Below, in pieces: positions 23,313 to 35,035 of a stretch of 64,000 nt of DNA. This DNA is from Beroe forskalii. Lineage: Eukaryota; Ctenophora; Nuda; Beroida; Beroidae. The stretch is taken from positions 21,519-85,518 of the forward strand of contig WFMF01000633.1 of the NCBI GenBank assembly GCA_011033025.1, read 5' to 3'. How positions within the stretch are numbered: the stretch's first letter is position 1; each line of letters begins with the position of its first letter. The notes below the pieces were generated by a model that saw nothing but the letters and a program-made list of their open reading frames with translations, was not told where the DNA came from and searched no databases. The position numbers and the translations under genes were made by a program.

Positions 23313-23519
23313 ACTCACCCCCCTCCCCAGAGAACAATCGCTTTCTCCGGGGGAACCAAGTACAGTGTTTCCATGTTGATTGCAAACAAACATACGCAAA
23401 AACGTTCACATAATCAATCAAACTCCTAATTGATGATTCGATCAAAGAATCGCATTTGCACTTCCTTTTATTTTGCCGTGTGATCAAATGCACGTCTAGA
23501 ATCAATCAGAAAATTTGTA

Positions 23520-24667
23520 TCATCTATTATTATAATCGAGAGAGGTAGTTCAAGGTAGGAGTCTCCGCTCTCCCAGAAAATCTGACACACTAGGAGTTGA
23601 AAAACCGCGATTTTTTGCAGGGTGGTAGAAAAAAGGTGTCTCCGTATTGCTACATTCTTCTTTTTTGCGTAAAGGCTTTATATTTTCCGTAATTAAGGCT
23701 CAAAGTTGGAAAAGGGTCGCGAAAAACAAGATCGAGTTTTAGGTTTGATTCATCAGTTGAGCGCGTTGCTATGGATACATGGGCTAGCGCGCGCTAAACT
23801 GCACGTGCATTTTAACGAAGAATCTGCCATTTTGCTATTGTGTATTTTGGAAACGTTTCCACTGTTGAAATTCATAATTTACTTTCCCAATGCTCCAAGG
23901 GAATTTCCGAGTTCGGTAAAAAGTATGCGACTGCAGAGTGCAGGAGACAATCAATTGTTATCAATATTTCAGGAGAGGAGAAAAGGTAAGAGTTGAACAT
24001 TTTGTTCCGTAGTGAACATCAGCGATAATTCATTCATGTGAAGATGGTTTGCTGCGATAATTCGACAGAATGAAAGAATGAAGAATTCATATTTACTGAA
24101 GCTTGAAGTGGGTTAAGAACAGATAAAATTGCGAACAATTTTGATTTCAATGAGCTTGGATTCAAATTTGTTGCCCATCTATTGATCTATTCTCCTAATC
24201 TGAACTTTAGATTAAAAAACACTGTTCTTGAATTCTCCATAATTACCAACTATTTGCTCGATAATGCAATCGTAATTTTTTATTTAATTTTAAAGCCTAT
24301 GTGAATATTCTGCAATTTTGCTACGTTGCACCCCCACCCCCAGTAACAAAAAATTGCACCAATGACTTACTTAGTGTTAGATATCACATTTGACACTTCC
24401 AAACTTTAAAATTAACGCAATCGATCCTGTTTTAATTTCATACGTTTTACAAACATTAATTGTTTTTGTCATTAATTTCTATAATTCAATATTTACGAAA
24501 TCTGCGTTGTGATCAATGAATTTTTAAAATACTGTGTAAGTCCATATTCTAATAAACCAAGGTCCTGGTTAGGGCAATTATATGTTACCATTGTGGTACT
24601 CTGTAGCCAGCATTGAAATGGTCGGGTGTCCTGTGACCTAGAAGGCCCAACGGGCCTTCTAGTTAGG
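23520..24667 (-). mobile_element. Diverged copy of the GGCCCGTTGGGCC element family
   Basis: In minus orientation it begins ACTAGAAGGCCCGTTGGGCC at 24667. Internal pieces match the family, such as gttgctatgg followed by gcacgtgca near 23768-23812. The 3' limit is approximate. A 96-codon open frame at 23706-23996 lies inside it and is not conserved in the other copies. Confidence 0.5.
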
Positions 24668-26329
24668 ATATAATCAAAGAATGAAGTTATTACTATTGAT
24701 TCAGGCACAAACCATTCCGTAATTGCAAACACACGAAAATTGGACGTATTCAAATCAATCAATAAACTTCACGTTCTTTAGTCTCTACTTATCCAAAAAA
24801 ATTCAATCAAAAAATCGTAGTCTAATTTCAATTCATTATTAATCATTAGATCTGGCTAATCAAAATGCGCGTTTATTTGTTATTCACGTGATTGATACGG
24901 TATAATCAGTGTCCCGATGAAGTGGGTAAAGCATTGGAGTTCTCCACTTAATCCACTGTAGTCCGTTCTGCTGTAGTCCATTCCTCTGTAGTCCGATTCC
25001 GCTGTAGTCTGATTCCAACCAAATACACGCTGTGGGCGTAGCTGAATAGCAGCGTTGCGAGCTGTTGTCGGCTCAGGAACTGCGAGGGAGTGTCGGTTTT
25101 AGTGTTTTAGTTAGAAAAAGACAACTGATTTGGACACTCAAGTTCAATCCTTTTCCAGTAAAGTTTATCAACCCACCATCCACTTTGCAATGATCATGAT
25201 CATTAAAAGAAGCCATTCCTAATTCGGATATTAGTACAGCAGTTATTTTTTTCAAAAGCTGCGTCATATTTTCAGAGAAGGCTCAAATTGGTATCAAAAG
25301 TGGGTGTGCATCAATAGTTAGTTAGTAGTTATTCATACTCACTAAACTCGGTAATAGAGCTGATACACTGTTTTACCATACTCTACGAGTCCTCAGTCCA
25401 CTGCACTCCACTGACTTCTTACAGCGTCTGTTGAAGAGTTGTATCGTACGAACCACTTGGAACTTCGTCTGGATCTCGTCTTGGGACTGCGCTGGATCCC
25501 GGCTGGATCTCGTTTTGGAACTTTGGGTAAATGCAGTGACATGTTTTCACTGGCGAATCGTGAATTTTATGCGATTTGTGTTGGAGATATTCAGGTGAAC
25601 TCTTGGCTGCAAGTGAGCATGAGTGAGAGCTCCATCGAACTTCCTTATTGAGTGCTGAAGTTGAGAACAGATATGCGGACATATTGACGTCATTCACATT
25701 GTGTTCAGTGTTCAAATCCAAATAGTTGAGCAAGTACCTCCATAGAGCCATAGACAGGCCATACTCCAATTTGCAAAGATGATCGCTTCAAATTGTCTTG
25801 GTGGATCGTTCCCACAGCAAACTGAGTGATGGAGATCAAATCTGACTTCGAAGTTTCTGTAAACAGAATATGTCATTACATCCTCATGATGAAGCAATCA
25901 GTAATTTCAGCTGCGTATATCGATGTTCGGAGGTGTGCGAAGTCTAAAACGAAATTCACTGCGAGGAACAGGAAGATTGATCCGAGTCGAAGTCACATGA
26001 AGTAAACCTGAAGTGAGTCTAAATGCCACAAGCGAGAAATGAAATAAGATGGATTGGAAGTGAAACTAGTTCCACTGAAATTGACGTTATTTCCTTATTT
26101 CGAACTATCCAATGGACGCCTTATGGATGAAGTTTTTTTGGCAGTTTAAACTGTGGTTTACCATTGCATGTCAAGGGGCGAAAAACATCGAATCAGGTTA
26201 ATCTAACTGGTTGCTCAGACTTAGCTAGTTCATCGGGAGTGCTAATGACACCTTCGCATTTCAATTCTTACAAATTGTATGGAATTCTTTCAGACATTTA
26301 GATTTTAAAAAGACTCCGGCAGTAGCATC
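24668..26329. other. Gap, no gene seen
   Basis: A short tandem run of ctgtagtccgattcc-like units is at 24955-25017. Related ctggatctcg units are at 25469-25516. Open frames on both strands at 25419-25769 have no splice partners or family likeness. Confidence 0.4.
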
Positions 26330-27119
26330 ATGTTTCAATTTTTATTAAATCACAAAAAAAAGGGGCCCTTTTTATTCTTTTTTTACCAAACGTCAGTCTC
26401 ACGCTATGACAGGGTTTAATTTGAATGTCCCTAGTGAGTTGAAAAGAGGATCCGTGGGTAGGTCAGGAATAAAAGCAATAAATCAACGATATTTGTTTCA
26501 TTTTGTCAGTTGCGTCCCACAAAATAATTTTCCTTATAAATTCACCAAATATTATCAAATGTTTCCCCTTCCCTTTAAGTCCTTTAACATTGGTTAAAGC
26601 ATTATAACCAATATGCCTGATAAGGGAACCTTTTAAATCGAAGCTTTGTTTAACCCTAGGGGAAAACCCAAAATTTGTTTCCCCCGGTTTTTGTAACACA
26701 TTCATTCTACTTATGAATTGAAAAAAAAATTAGGGGTTTTGGACAAATTTGAAGAAACAAAAATTTAAAAACTTACTTTTGCTTATTTAAAAGGGAGGGC
26801 CCCAAAAAGATTTCCCAAGGGTGAGGGTCAACTTTAAATTTTTGAGAGTCCATTGACGGTTAACAAAAAGCAATCTTTTTATTATGTACACACAAACCAT
26901 AGAATATCAAATAATTTGTTGGAGAATGCATCAGTTGTGTTGTTTTTCAAAACCGAAAAGTGTTTCCAGGGATGTTCTGACCAGCTGTTGCCACCAAGAA
27001 AAAGGCCAACCTGTTCCCTGCCTTACCCGGGAAAAATCCTACCCAGGTTTAATAAAAAAGGGTTTGGGGAAGTCTGAGCTGGGTGCAAGTGCCCCGGGCC
27101 CGCCGGGGTTTTATCAAAA
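26330..27119. other. Stretch of probable low-quality sequence
   Basis: Abundant inflated homopolymers (aaaaaaaa, ggggcccttttt, tttcccccgg, gccccgggcccgcc) and no readable frame. It looks like base-calling noise. Interpretation of any frame here is unsafe. Confidence 0.4.
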
Positions 27120-27470
27120 AACATCATCTTCAGTTTCCCCAATCGTCAAGTTGCCATATTTATCAAACAAAACATCATTTAACAAAAACGTCTATCTCAA
27201 TTCTTCTTTTTGTGTTCGTGTATGTTTTTCATTTCTTCATTGTATTCAGTTGATGTATCAAAAAAGAGTTTGTATGTTGATTCACTATAAACAATTTATT
27301 CAACCTTAACGATATAGACCCTTTTTTCAAACGATATCCAATTTTATTTTATGTTTCCCGACAAACCATTTTCAATTGATGGAAATTTACTGGGGTCAAT
27401 AGCATGTTCTCCATCAATCATTGGATTCGATATTGGTATAAAAAGATTACTAATAGAAAAAGCAATTAAA
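27120..27470 (-). pseudogene. Broken coding relic on the minus strand, family unknown
   Basis: One minus frame is protein-like over more than 100 codons but holds three in-frame stops. Segments in order are NLFIPISNPMIDGEHAIDPS, KFPSIENGLSGNIK, stop, NWISFEKRVYIVKVE, stop, IVYSESTYKLFFDTSTEYNE, EMKNIHEHKKKN, stop. A shift of frame then gives LLNDVLFDKYGNLTIGETED. I do not recognise the family. It could be a decayed transposon gene, or real coding sequence damaged by the poor-quality neighbourhood. A 51-codon plus-strand frame at 27351-27506 is the shadow of this region. Confidence 0.4.
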
Positions 27471-27506
27471 GGTAACGATATTCATCAACTTCAAAAATGT
27501 ATGTAA

Positions 27507-28450
27507 GATGATGTTCAAAATTTCAAATCCAACCAGCTGAAAGTTACTTGAAAATCCTCTCATCTGGAAAAGTCGTTTCGTGTTTGCTCTGGCATGACTT
27601 ATAATTTAGGCTCATAACAGTGAATATTGGATTCATTCATTCATTTTGGGGTGTTGTAAAGTCATTGCATCGGAATACAAGCCGCTTATCATTGGTCAGC
27701 CCACGTTCACATTACGTGATAAGTCTCGAAATCTCCCACCCACAGTTAAGGTTGTTAAATACGAAGTTTCAAAAAAATGGCAGAAACTGCCGTATATTTT
27801 CTCTCTTATTTCAAAATTTTGCCCGGAATAAATCTTAAATCAGCCGCAATTTCACGTGCTTTGTCGCGTATTTCCACGAATTTTTTGCGTATTTTCCACG
27901 TGTAATTAACTTACTTTTTCATAGAAAGTCACGTATTTTAAAGAAAAATACACGTACTTTCCTTCGGAAGCAAAAAGTCGTAATTTTTGACGATTTATGC
28001 AAGTATTCAATATCCTGGGGACTGGGAAGTCCCCAGTCATCTTATCTCGACCCACATTAATTGAGTAATTGGTTAGATGTGCAGAGTAAGGGAAAAGTCC
28101 AAGTGTTTCCAGGCGTTTGGCGCTCGTCCAACTGCCAAAGGTGGGATTAGGCTTGCCAGTTGCCACCCACTGATACAAGATTGTAATACCGTCATTTCCC
28201 ATCATAAGCTTGTTAAAGTCAATAAAGAGGGTAGAAAAGACTGGGATACTAACAGACCGTTGAAATTTGACAAGAAGAACTCTTCTGAAGATTTGTTTTT
28301 GGGCTTCATTTCACACTGCAGAGTGGAAAATATCGGACGCTCGCACAATGATTCCATCCGCGACCGTTGCTGATTATAATTTCGTAGCGAAAAAATCGTG
28401 ACCGACGATAAAATCCTTATCTTTCTCGAAGCTGCGCGGACAACTCTGCG
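27507..28450. other. Unassigned open frames
   Basis: Plus-strand frames at 27646-27831 (PLIIGQPTFTLRDKSRNLPP) and 28077-28373 (PLKFDKKNSSEDLFLGFISH) are somewhat protein-like. The minus strand is also open at 28202-28453. No splice partners, start context or family could be assigned, so none is called a gene. Confidence 0.3.
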
Positions 28451-29680
28451 CACCGCGCGGGCAATATTCCAGGTGAAATTGCCAAGAATTACAAAAAATC
28501 AAAGATAGTTCTCACCTCTTCATCAGGAACGTCTTCTATTTGCAAACTCATATCGTAGGTCGAAAACGAGTCAAAAAGTGAGTCTCGCAAAGTCTAAATA
28601 CGTCAAATGGAAAGTGCGCATGCCACGGGAAACAATGCGAATTAATTAGAGATCATATCAGACGTAGGAGATATCGTTATTAATTATGCAGCTGGCGATT
28701 AATTATTATTCCACCGCACTATAAGACTATAGCACTGAGTGCGACGAGCGCCTGGTAATATGCACTGTGGTAGTTTTTACGATAGCCACCTGACCTGTGT
28801 CACCTCTGAGAAGCAGGCGTCGAGGCGTGACGTCATTATCAGGGTTTAACACGGGGTTTTAATGCCAGCAAACCGCTAAATAATCGTGCGGAGCCACCCG
28901 GCTAATAATTGCTTGTTTCTGTTATACGCCACAGCTACGAACTGTTAAAAACCAAGCGATAAAATGTGATATGAATCATGGTCGGATTACTAAACATGTA
29001 AAACTAACTTCTTCGCGAAGTTTATATCAGCTCTGCTATTCGCAGTAGGGATGGAGGGATGGTCCAATGGTGTGTTTTTCACAGGTGTATACAAACAGAC
29101 AAACAACGGATAATGCCGACTAGCAGTGAGTGGTGGTAATTCAGTGAGTGGTTTAGTAAATCAGTGAGTGGCTGAGAAGTAGAGAAGTAGTGAGAAGTAG
29201 AGTGATGGTTGGTGGATATAATCCACGTCGTGCGAAGCATGGTTTTATAACACCTCTGCTTGTTACAACTAATAATCATACACTCAGCGATCTGTAGACG
29301 AGGTGACGTGTCAGGTTCACCAGTCTAAAGCACGATGGTGACGTCATATTCTCATCGGATAGGAGTGCAATATATCTATTTAATCGCACTGTATATACGG
29401 CGAAGCTTGATCAAATGCTCATTATGCAGCAGCATCGTTCAAATAATTTCAAATAATTTCTAGAGATATACTTAACATATAATATTCGTCAATTAAATTA
29501 TGATTCTGAATATATGATCGGTTGTGATAACTCGAGTGGATATCCATTATCATGTCTTGTGAGATTCGTTAAAACCTCCGCTACTTTGCGGGTTTTAACT
29601 GAAACGTCAATACGTGGGATGTGCTTGTTGGAGTAGGATATGATATTCTTAAATTGAGGAGTGCCATTTGAACTATCAAT
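28451..29680. other. Gap with one CRE/GATA motif
   Basis: No exon supported. TGACGTCATTATCA is at 28828-28841. 29130-29205 is a run of short gagtggt/gagaagta repeats. Confidence 0.5.
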
Positions 29681-31678
29681 GTCTTTATAATCAGGGAGGC
29701 AGGGAGCATTCTTTTCTCTTTCCTATCCGGATAGGAAATGAAATAATCACATCGGCCAAAATTGTGTCTCGGAAAATTGAAATCGTGTGTAAAAACAAGT
29801 AAGGTGTTATCAAAGAAAATGATCAGAGAAACAGAACCTACTAAATTATGTAATCAAAGCTTCCAAAGCATCAGATTGAGTGTCGCAATTGATTTAGATC
29901 TATGAAAATATCAAAAATTTGATCGAACTCGCGAAAAATAAATTCCAATATTCAAACGCAAGGAAATATTTTTCACAACTATCGGTAGGGGTGAGACCAC
30001 GATAAAATGAGCTGCGTTCGACTGAAGCACTTGACTTACTGAAACTAACTTCAAACAACATGTTCCATCTGAACTTATAGTACCTCCCAGACAAAACGTA
30101 GACGTTTCAACGTCAGCAACTTCACACTGGGAGCTATGAGAATGACACCTTCTCCACTACTAAACTGCTTTATCAGTGCACGAGTAGCGCATGTAACAGC
30201 AAGTATATGAGGGAGTACAGTGCATTAATTAATCAGCACTTTATAAAGCTAGTATAGGGTCACCCACTGAGTTCAGCTACATAATATGTGAGATTATTAC
30301 TTTGTCATATTACGGGAAACATAACATGAAGTGCAGTCATGTGACTAGGTTACTGAAATAGCAACATAACGCAGGTCGTAGGTGCTGTTAAGCGCTAATA
30401 AGCGGTTAATAGGCGCTTGGTCGAAGCAATTAGGCGCCTAGATAGGCGCTTAGTCGGCCATTGGATAATTCAATACTTCAATAGGTGCATATACGAGCAT
30501 GGCTGGTAATCAAATGGTAACTTATATTAAGAAGCCTCTTGTGGTGATATTACTCTCTCACGAGGCTTTCAAACCCATCTTTTCATGGGCAATGAACTGT
30601 GGTTTGTAGATAAGAATACAGCATTGAGCATATTACGAATCATAAAGTGATCCGCGGGTTCAATTTTGGAAAGCGCACTGGGTGCACCTGATCAAAAATC
30701 ATACCTCACCCAGGTTACCTATATGATTAATAATTAAAACAAATAATAAAGAGGAATGCATTTTTGATTGATCATCAAATAAAGATGAACACGGTAAACT
30801 GAACATTAAACCATCACATAAAAACAACCAATGCTGTATTACTAAACTGCTGTGTAAGTAAGCCATAACTCGAGCAGATAAAATTCACACGAAAAACCAC
30901 ATTAGTAATTAATACAGATCAACACCAACTGTTTAAAGGTTAAACACAAGGAATAATCTCTTGATAATGAACTATATCAACACAATGATTTAACCACCAT
31001 AATTCTATCCAATCACGGCAGAGTATCAGACATCCAACCAATCACGTTACAGTTTCAGTGATTTAACCAATCAAGAGCACATGTTTTTGTTGGCTAAAAA
31101 AAAGTAAAAACGATTCATTCCAGTTACTCTTTTCAGTCAAAATGGCAAATACTCAAATAAGATATTTGAAAGAATATAAGATACACTTATCTCCACTCGA
31201 TAAATTTACGCGTATGCTACATAATATCAACGATGATGATTGATGGGTCCTACTTATCGATTTTCGAAAAAAAGATACGATGGTTTGTAAAACTGAAGCA
31301 CGTCTTATACTCTTTGATATGTTGTAAATTAAATGCAATCTTACGAGAAAACTTGCGATATTATAACATTCCTTGCATATTATAGGAGAGCAAAAAGTAT
31401 TGTGTAATTGGCTAAGGAATACGTTTATATAATCAAGATCTCGTCACCATTTAAAAAATTCAACAAAATTACATAATAAAGTTGGAAAAAAACATTTCGT
31501 AACATATTGAGTCATTAGATTTTATAAAAATAGTGCAAAACTCGAGACGCGAGGCATGCTTTCTTTGATTCATTACATAATTGTTTGTCAACATTTTGCT
31601 TGCTAGCATCCAGTAAATCTTTTCCTATCCGGACAGGAAAGAGAAAAGAATGCTCCCTGCTTCCCTGATTATAAAGAC
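29681..31678. mobile_element. 2.0-kb terminal-inverted-repeat element
   Basis: The left end GTCTTTATAATCAGGGAGGC (continuing AGGGAGCATTCTTTTCTC and TTTCCTATCCGGATAGG) is matched in inverse at 31622-31678, with two or three mismatches over about 52 bp. AAT adjoins both ends. No transposase was recognised. Inside, three CCAAT boxes (about 30995, 31037 and 31060) precede a small ATG frame at 31142 (MANTQIRYLKEYKIHLSPLD, 33 residues), which might be a remnant first exon. The length fits a non-autonomous DNA transposon. Confidence 0.75.
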
Positions 31679-32440
31679 AATGAATTAAACGTTTCTTTTT
31701 CTGGACAATATGTTACCAATTGTCTCCAGTTTTAACAATCACAGCTCTGGCAAAGCTACAAAGACGCAATCTCTTACAAACTTCTGAACTTCTTCAAACT
31801 TTCAAAGACACATGCCTGTTTGGGTTTACAGCAACTATACAAAGTTCAGTGAAATGTTACATTAATTTCAGCTATTCGGACTATCAAAGAGCTGTAAACT
31901 ACTATAAGTGTTCATCTTTTACTTTGTGATTATATTGTTAACAAAACATTTCATTTCAGATCAGAGACGCAGGGCCAATCCGATCAGACCTTGAGACTAG
32001 AGGAGGGAGGGGCGTTCATCAGGATTACTTCAAAGCGATTAATTTTCGCCGATAAAAATGAGATATCTTTTCATATATTTGCTAAATTAATGAATATATT
32101 TTTTATAAGAACACAGGGTAAAAGTCCTAGCCCAATGCCCTTTGGCGCTAAGGATAAACGCGCAGAGACTGTGAGCTAAGGATGCACCATCTTAAGTCCC
32201 CATGACACAATCATGGGTGTGTGTGAGGGGCGCCAAAGCCCAAAGGGAAATCGAGCTGAGCTCTTTGAAACTTTTAATTCTGTCTTAAAATCCAAAAAAC
32301 TGGCTTGTTCAACAGGCGGAGAAAAGAGTTGTGGGATGAGGATTTCAGGGCGGTTCCTTGGGAAAGCAATTGCCTACGCAAGAACATGCGATGAACTCTA
32401 ACAGGTGATTAAATACTCATAATCACATGACGTAATTCAA
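31679..32440. other. Gap, no gene seen
   Basis: Small open frames only. The pair ccctttggcgc and gcgccaaagcccaaaggg near 32140 and 32228 is a loose inverted repeat. Confidence 0.4.
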
Positions 32441-32969
32441 GCGATGACACCAGGCGATGACACCAAGCGGTGACACCAGGCGATGACACCAGGCGATGAC
32501 ACCAGGCGATGACACCAAGCGATGACACCAGGTGATGACACCAGGCGATTACACCAAGCTATGACACCAGGCAATAACATCAAGCGATGACACCAAGCGA
32601 TGACACCAGGCGATGACACCAGGCGATGACACCAGGCGATGACACCAAGCGATGACACCAAGCTATGACACCAGGCGATGACACCAGGCGATGACACCAG
32701 GCGATGACACCAGGCGATGACCCCAGGCGATGACACCAAGCGATGACACTCAAGCGATAACACCAAGCGATGACACCAGGCGATGACATCAGGCGATGAC
32801 ACCAAGCGATGACACCAATCGATGACACCAAGCGATGACACCAAGTGATGACACCAAGCGATGACACCAAGTGATGACACCAAGTGATGACACCAGGCGA
32901 TGACACCAGACGATGACACCAGGCGATGACACCAGGCGATGACACCAGGCGATGACACCAAGCGATGAC
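32441..32969. repeat. 13-bp minisatellite, about 40 copies
   Basis: Unit gatgacaccaggc alternating with gatgacaccaagc. Because 13 is not a multiple of 3, all frames read through and give long repetitive open frames with no coding meaning. Confidence 0.97.
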
Positions 32970-33362
32970 GTCACACAGCTCTCACAAGGTGTCTAGTGGT
33001 TCGTGTAGCGAGTAAATATTACGTCCTACACTCACACTAAGCCTCAGGTAGGCGCCAACACACCGTCAAAACACCACTCCCAGCCTTGACAATGCCGTCA
33101 GGGCAGCAACTGACACACATATTTGCCAGACTCTCCCATTGATTGCAATCCTCAAAACACCTTAGACACGATTAGTTTTAGAGTACAAGCTGGCCCAAGT
33201 CATGGCTACTGCACTCTTATGTTCGGCTTGCTGTAGGCTTTTACCGGCAGAGTCACTGTGAGCAGTTTGTTATCGGTCGTAGGAGGAGAAGCGCTAATTT
33301 AACGCTTTTAAGCGCTTGTTATCACTAATTAGAGCTCTCAATCGCCCTTGCCTGTAGGACTA

Positions 33363-33464
33363 CCTTACGAGACATATTTGTATCGTTATATAGACCGCCG
33401 TAGTTTGAACCTTCAAAATTTCGATCCCCAGAATTATTGCCCCACGTCAATATGTCTCGTAAGA
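33363..33464. repeat. About 100-bp inverted-repeat pair
   Basis: cttacgagacatat at the left is matched by atatgtctcgtaag at the right, enclosing about 75 bases. It may be a very small fold-back element. Confidence 0.6.
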
Positions 33465-33660
33465 CAGCAGCTAAATTTTGAGTTAGGCACTCCATCCCAC
33501 CCCTGGTAATTCCTTACTTCCCAACAACCCAACGTTGTACTGACTACTGTGCCCGTTTCCCAAGTGGTATTTTCGACATTCCTACGACGGTAGTAGGAAT
33601 CCGCTCTTTTTCTAAACTAAATTTCGTTCTTAAGAAAATTTTGAGTTTGAGCATAAACTG

Positions 33661-33930
33661 TTAGCCCGCGCTGTCATTGGTCAAGAGCTTATGAAAACTT
33701 TGAGCTCGTGCTATCATTGGTCAAGAGCTTATGAAAACTTTGTGCTCGTGCTATCATTGGTCAAGAGCGTACGAAAACTTTGACCTCGTGTTATCATTGG
33801 TCAAGAGCTTATATAAACTTTGAGCTCGTGCTATTATTGGTCAAGAGCTTATGAAAACTTTGAGCTCGTGCTATCATTGGCCAAGAGCTTATGAAAACTT
33901 TGAGCTCGTGCTATCATTGGTCAAGAGCGC
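33661..33930. repeat. 40-bp minisatellite carrying inverted CCAAT boxes
   Basis: Seven copies of a unit containing tatcattggtcaagagctta and tgaaaactttgagctcgtgc. Every unit keeps ATTGG (CCAAT on the other strand) in the same place. Confidence 0.95.
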
Positions 33931-35035
33931 GAGCATATAACCTACGCACACAATAATCAATATTCGAATTCTAAGGAACAAGTTTTCCAGCAGACGACTT
34001 TAATGCTATCGGTTGCATTAAAATATCTCCGTGAAGAAAATTTGAGGAATTTTTACTTTTTTACATGATGAAAAATTATACATGAAGTGAAAAATATTCA
34101 CAGCTTTGTTGCATTGCATACATGATCTCAAGGATAATATCTAATTTACGTATGCTCATATTTTCTAGCGTTATCTATCTAGTTAGCTTTCTGCTTGAAC
34201 GTGTGATGAATCAATATGTTTTGTGCTACGTTAGCGCTATGTTACACGCGAAATGTGCTGCAAAAACTCCGCTACGTCCACGATTTTACTGATGGAGAAA
34301 CCAGTGGTGGGAATGAGAAGGAACCCTTATATTGAATGATTCAAGAAGTTTACTTTTAACCGGTTTTCAAACTATTTAAATCGAGTTGCAACGTAGTTGA
34401 GCCTATAGTACAAACTTGAAACCAGGTTTTAGGTCAATTATCGAACTAAAGCTAAGTGTTAAAGAAATTAAACATTTACGCAGTGTTTAATAGAATTTTT
34501 TAAACACCAGACTCAGAGTAAACAGAAATTGTTGCTACCTACAAAAACTATTGACATTTAAAGTTTTTCACATAATAAGGCAGGTGAATGGGCTGTTTAT
34601 CAATGAATTTATGCTCATCTAATCATATCATTCATGCATAACTGCTTTCCTGCTTGCATAGTGCCTTCCACGATTTTCATTTCCAGTAGCTACAGTAATC
34701 AAAACAATTCTAAGCGCCATATTCTTGTAATATCCGATGCATGAATTAAGGCTGATTCTTTAGGAATTATGTTCTGCGCTTTCAGCAAATTCACGAATGG
34801 CTTGCCAAGCAAAGTAAATCTATACGCGGTGCCCTGTCATCAGTTCACCACTTTGCGCTATGGTAATGACGTCACTTAATCGCCTATCCCTCTCGCTGAG
34901 TATAGAGCTCAGCAACTGCATCCTAAGCCATCAATAAGAGCTTATCGATTACTTCATATATTAATGAATGCCCTCTAATTCCCGGCAAATTAAAGCTAAA
35001 AGCTCACAAACCAATAACGCGATCTCGCTGTAGTG
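33931..35035. other. Gap upstream of the unknown nine-exon gene
   Basis: No exon seen. At 34845-34875 an inverted single unit of the 54.2-kb minisatellite (tcaccactttgcgctat then aatgacgtcac) supplies a CRE (TGACGTCA) about 500 bases before the proposed ATG at 35380. Confidence 0.5.

Noticed and set aside
32437-32974. Long repetitive minus-strand open frames (up to 174 codons)
   Set aside because: Produced by a 13-bp minisatellite that is open in all frames; no start, splice or family support.
32441-33930. Regular repeats considered as a CRISPR array
   Set aside because: Units are contiguous without unique spacers, and the surroundings are eukaryotic.
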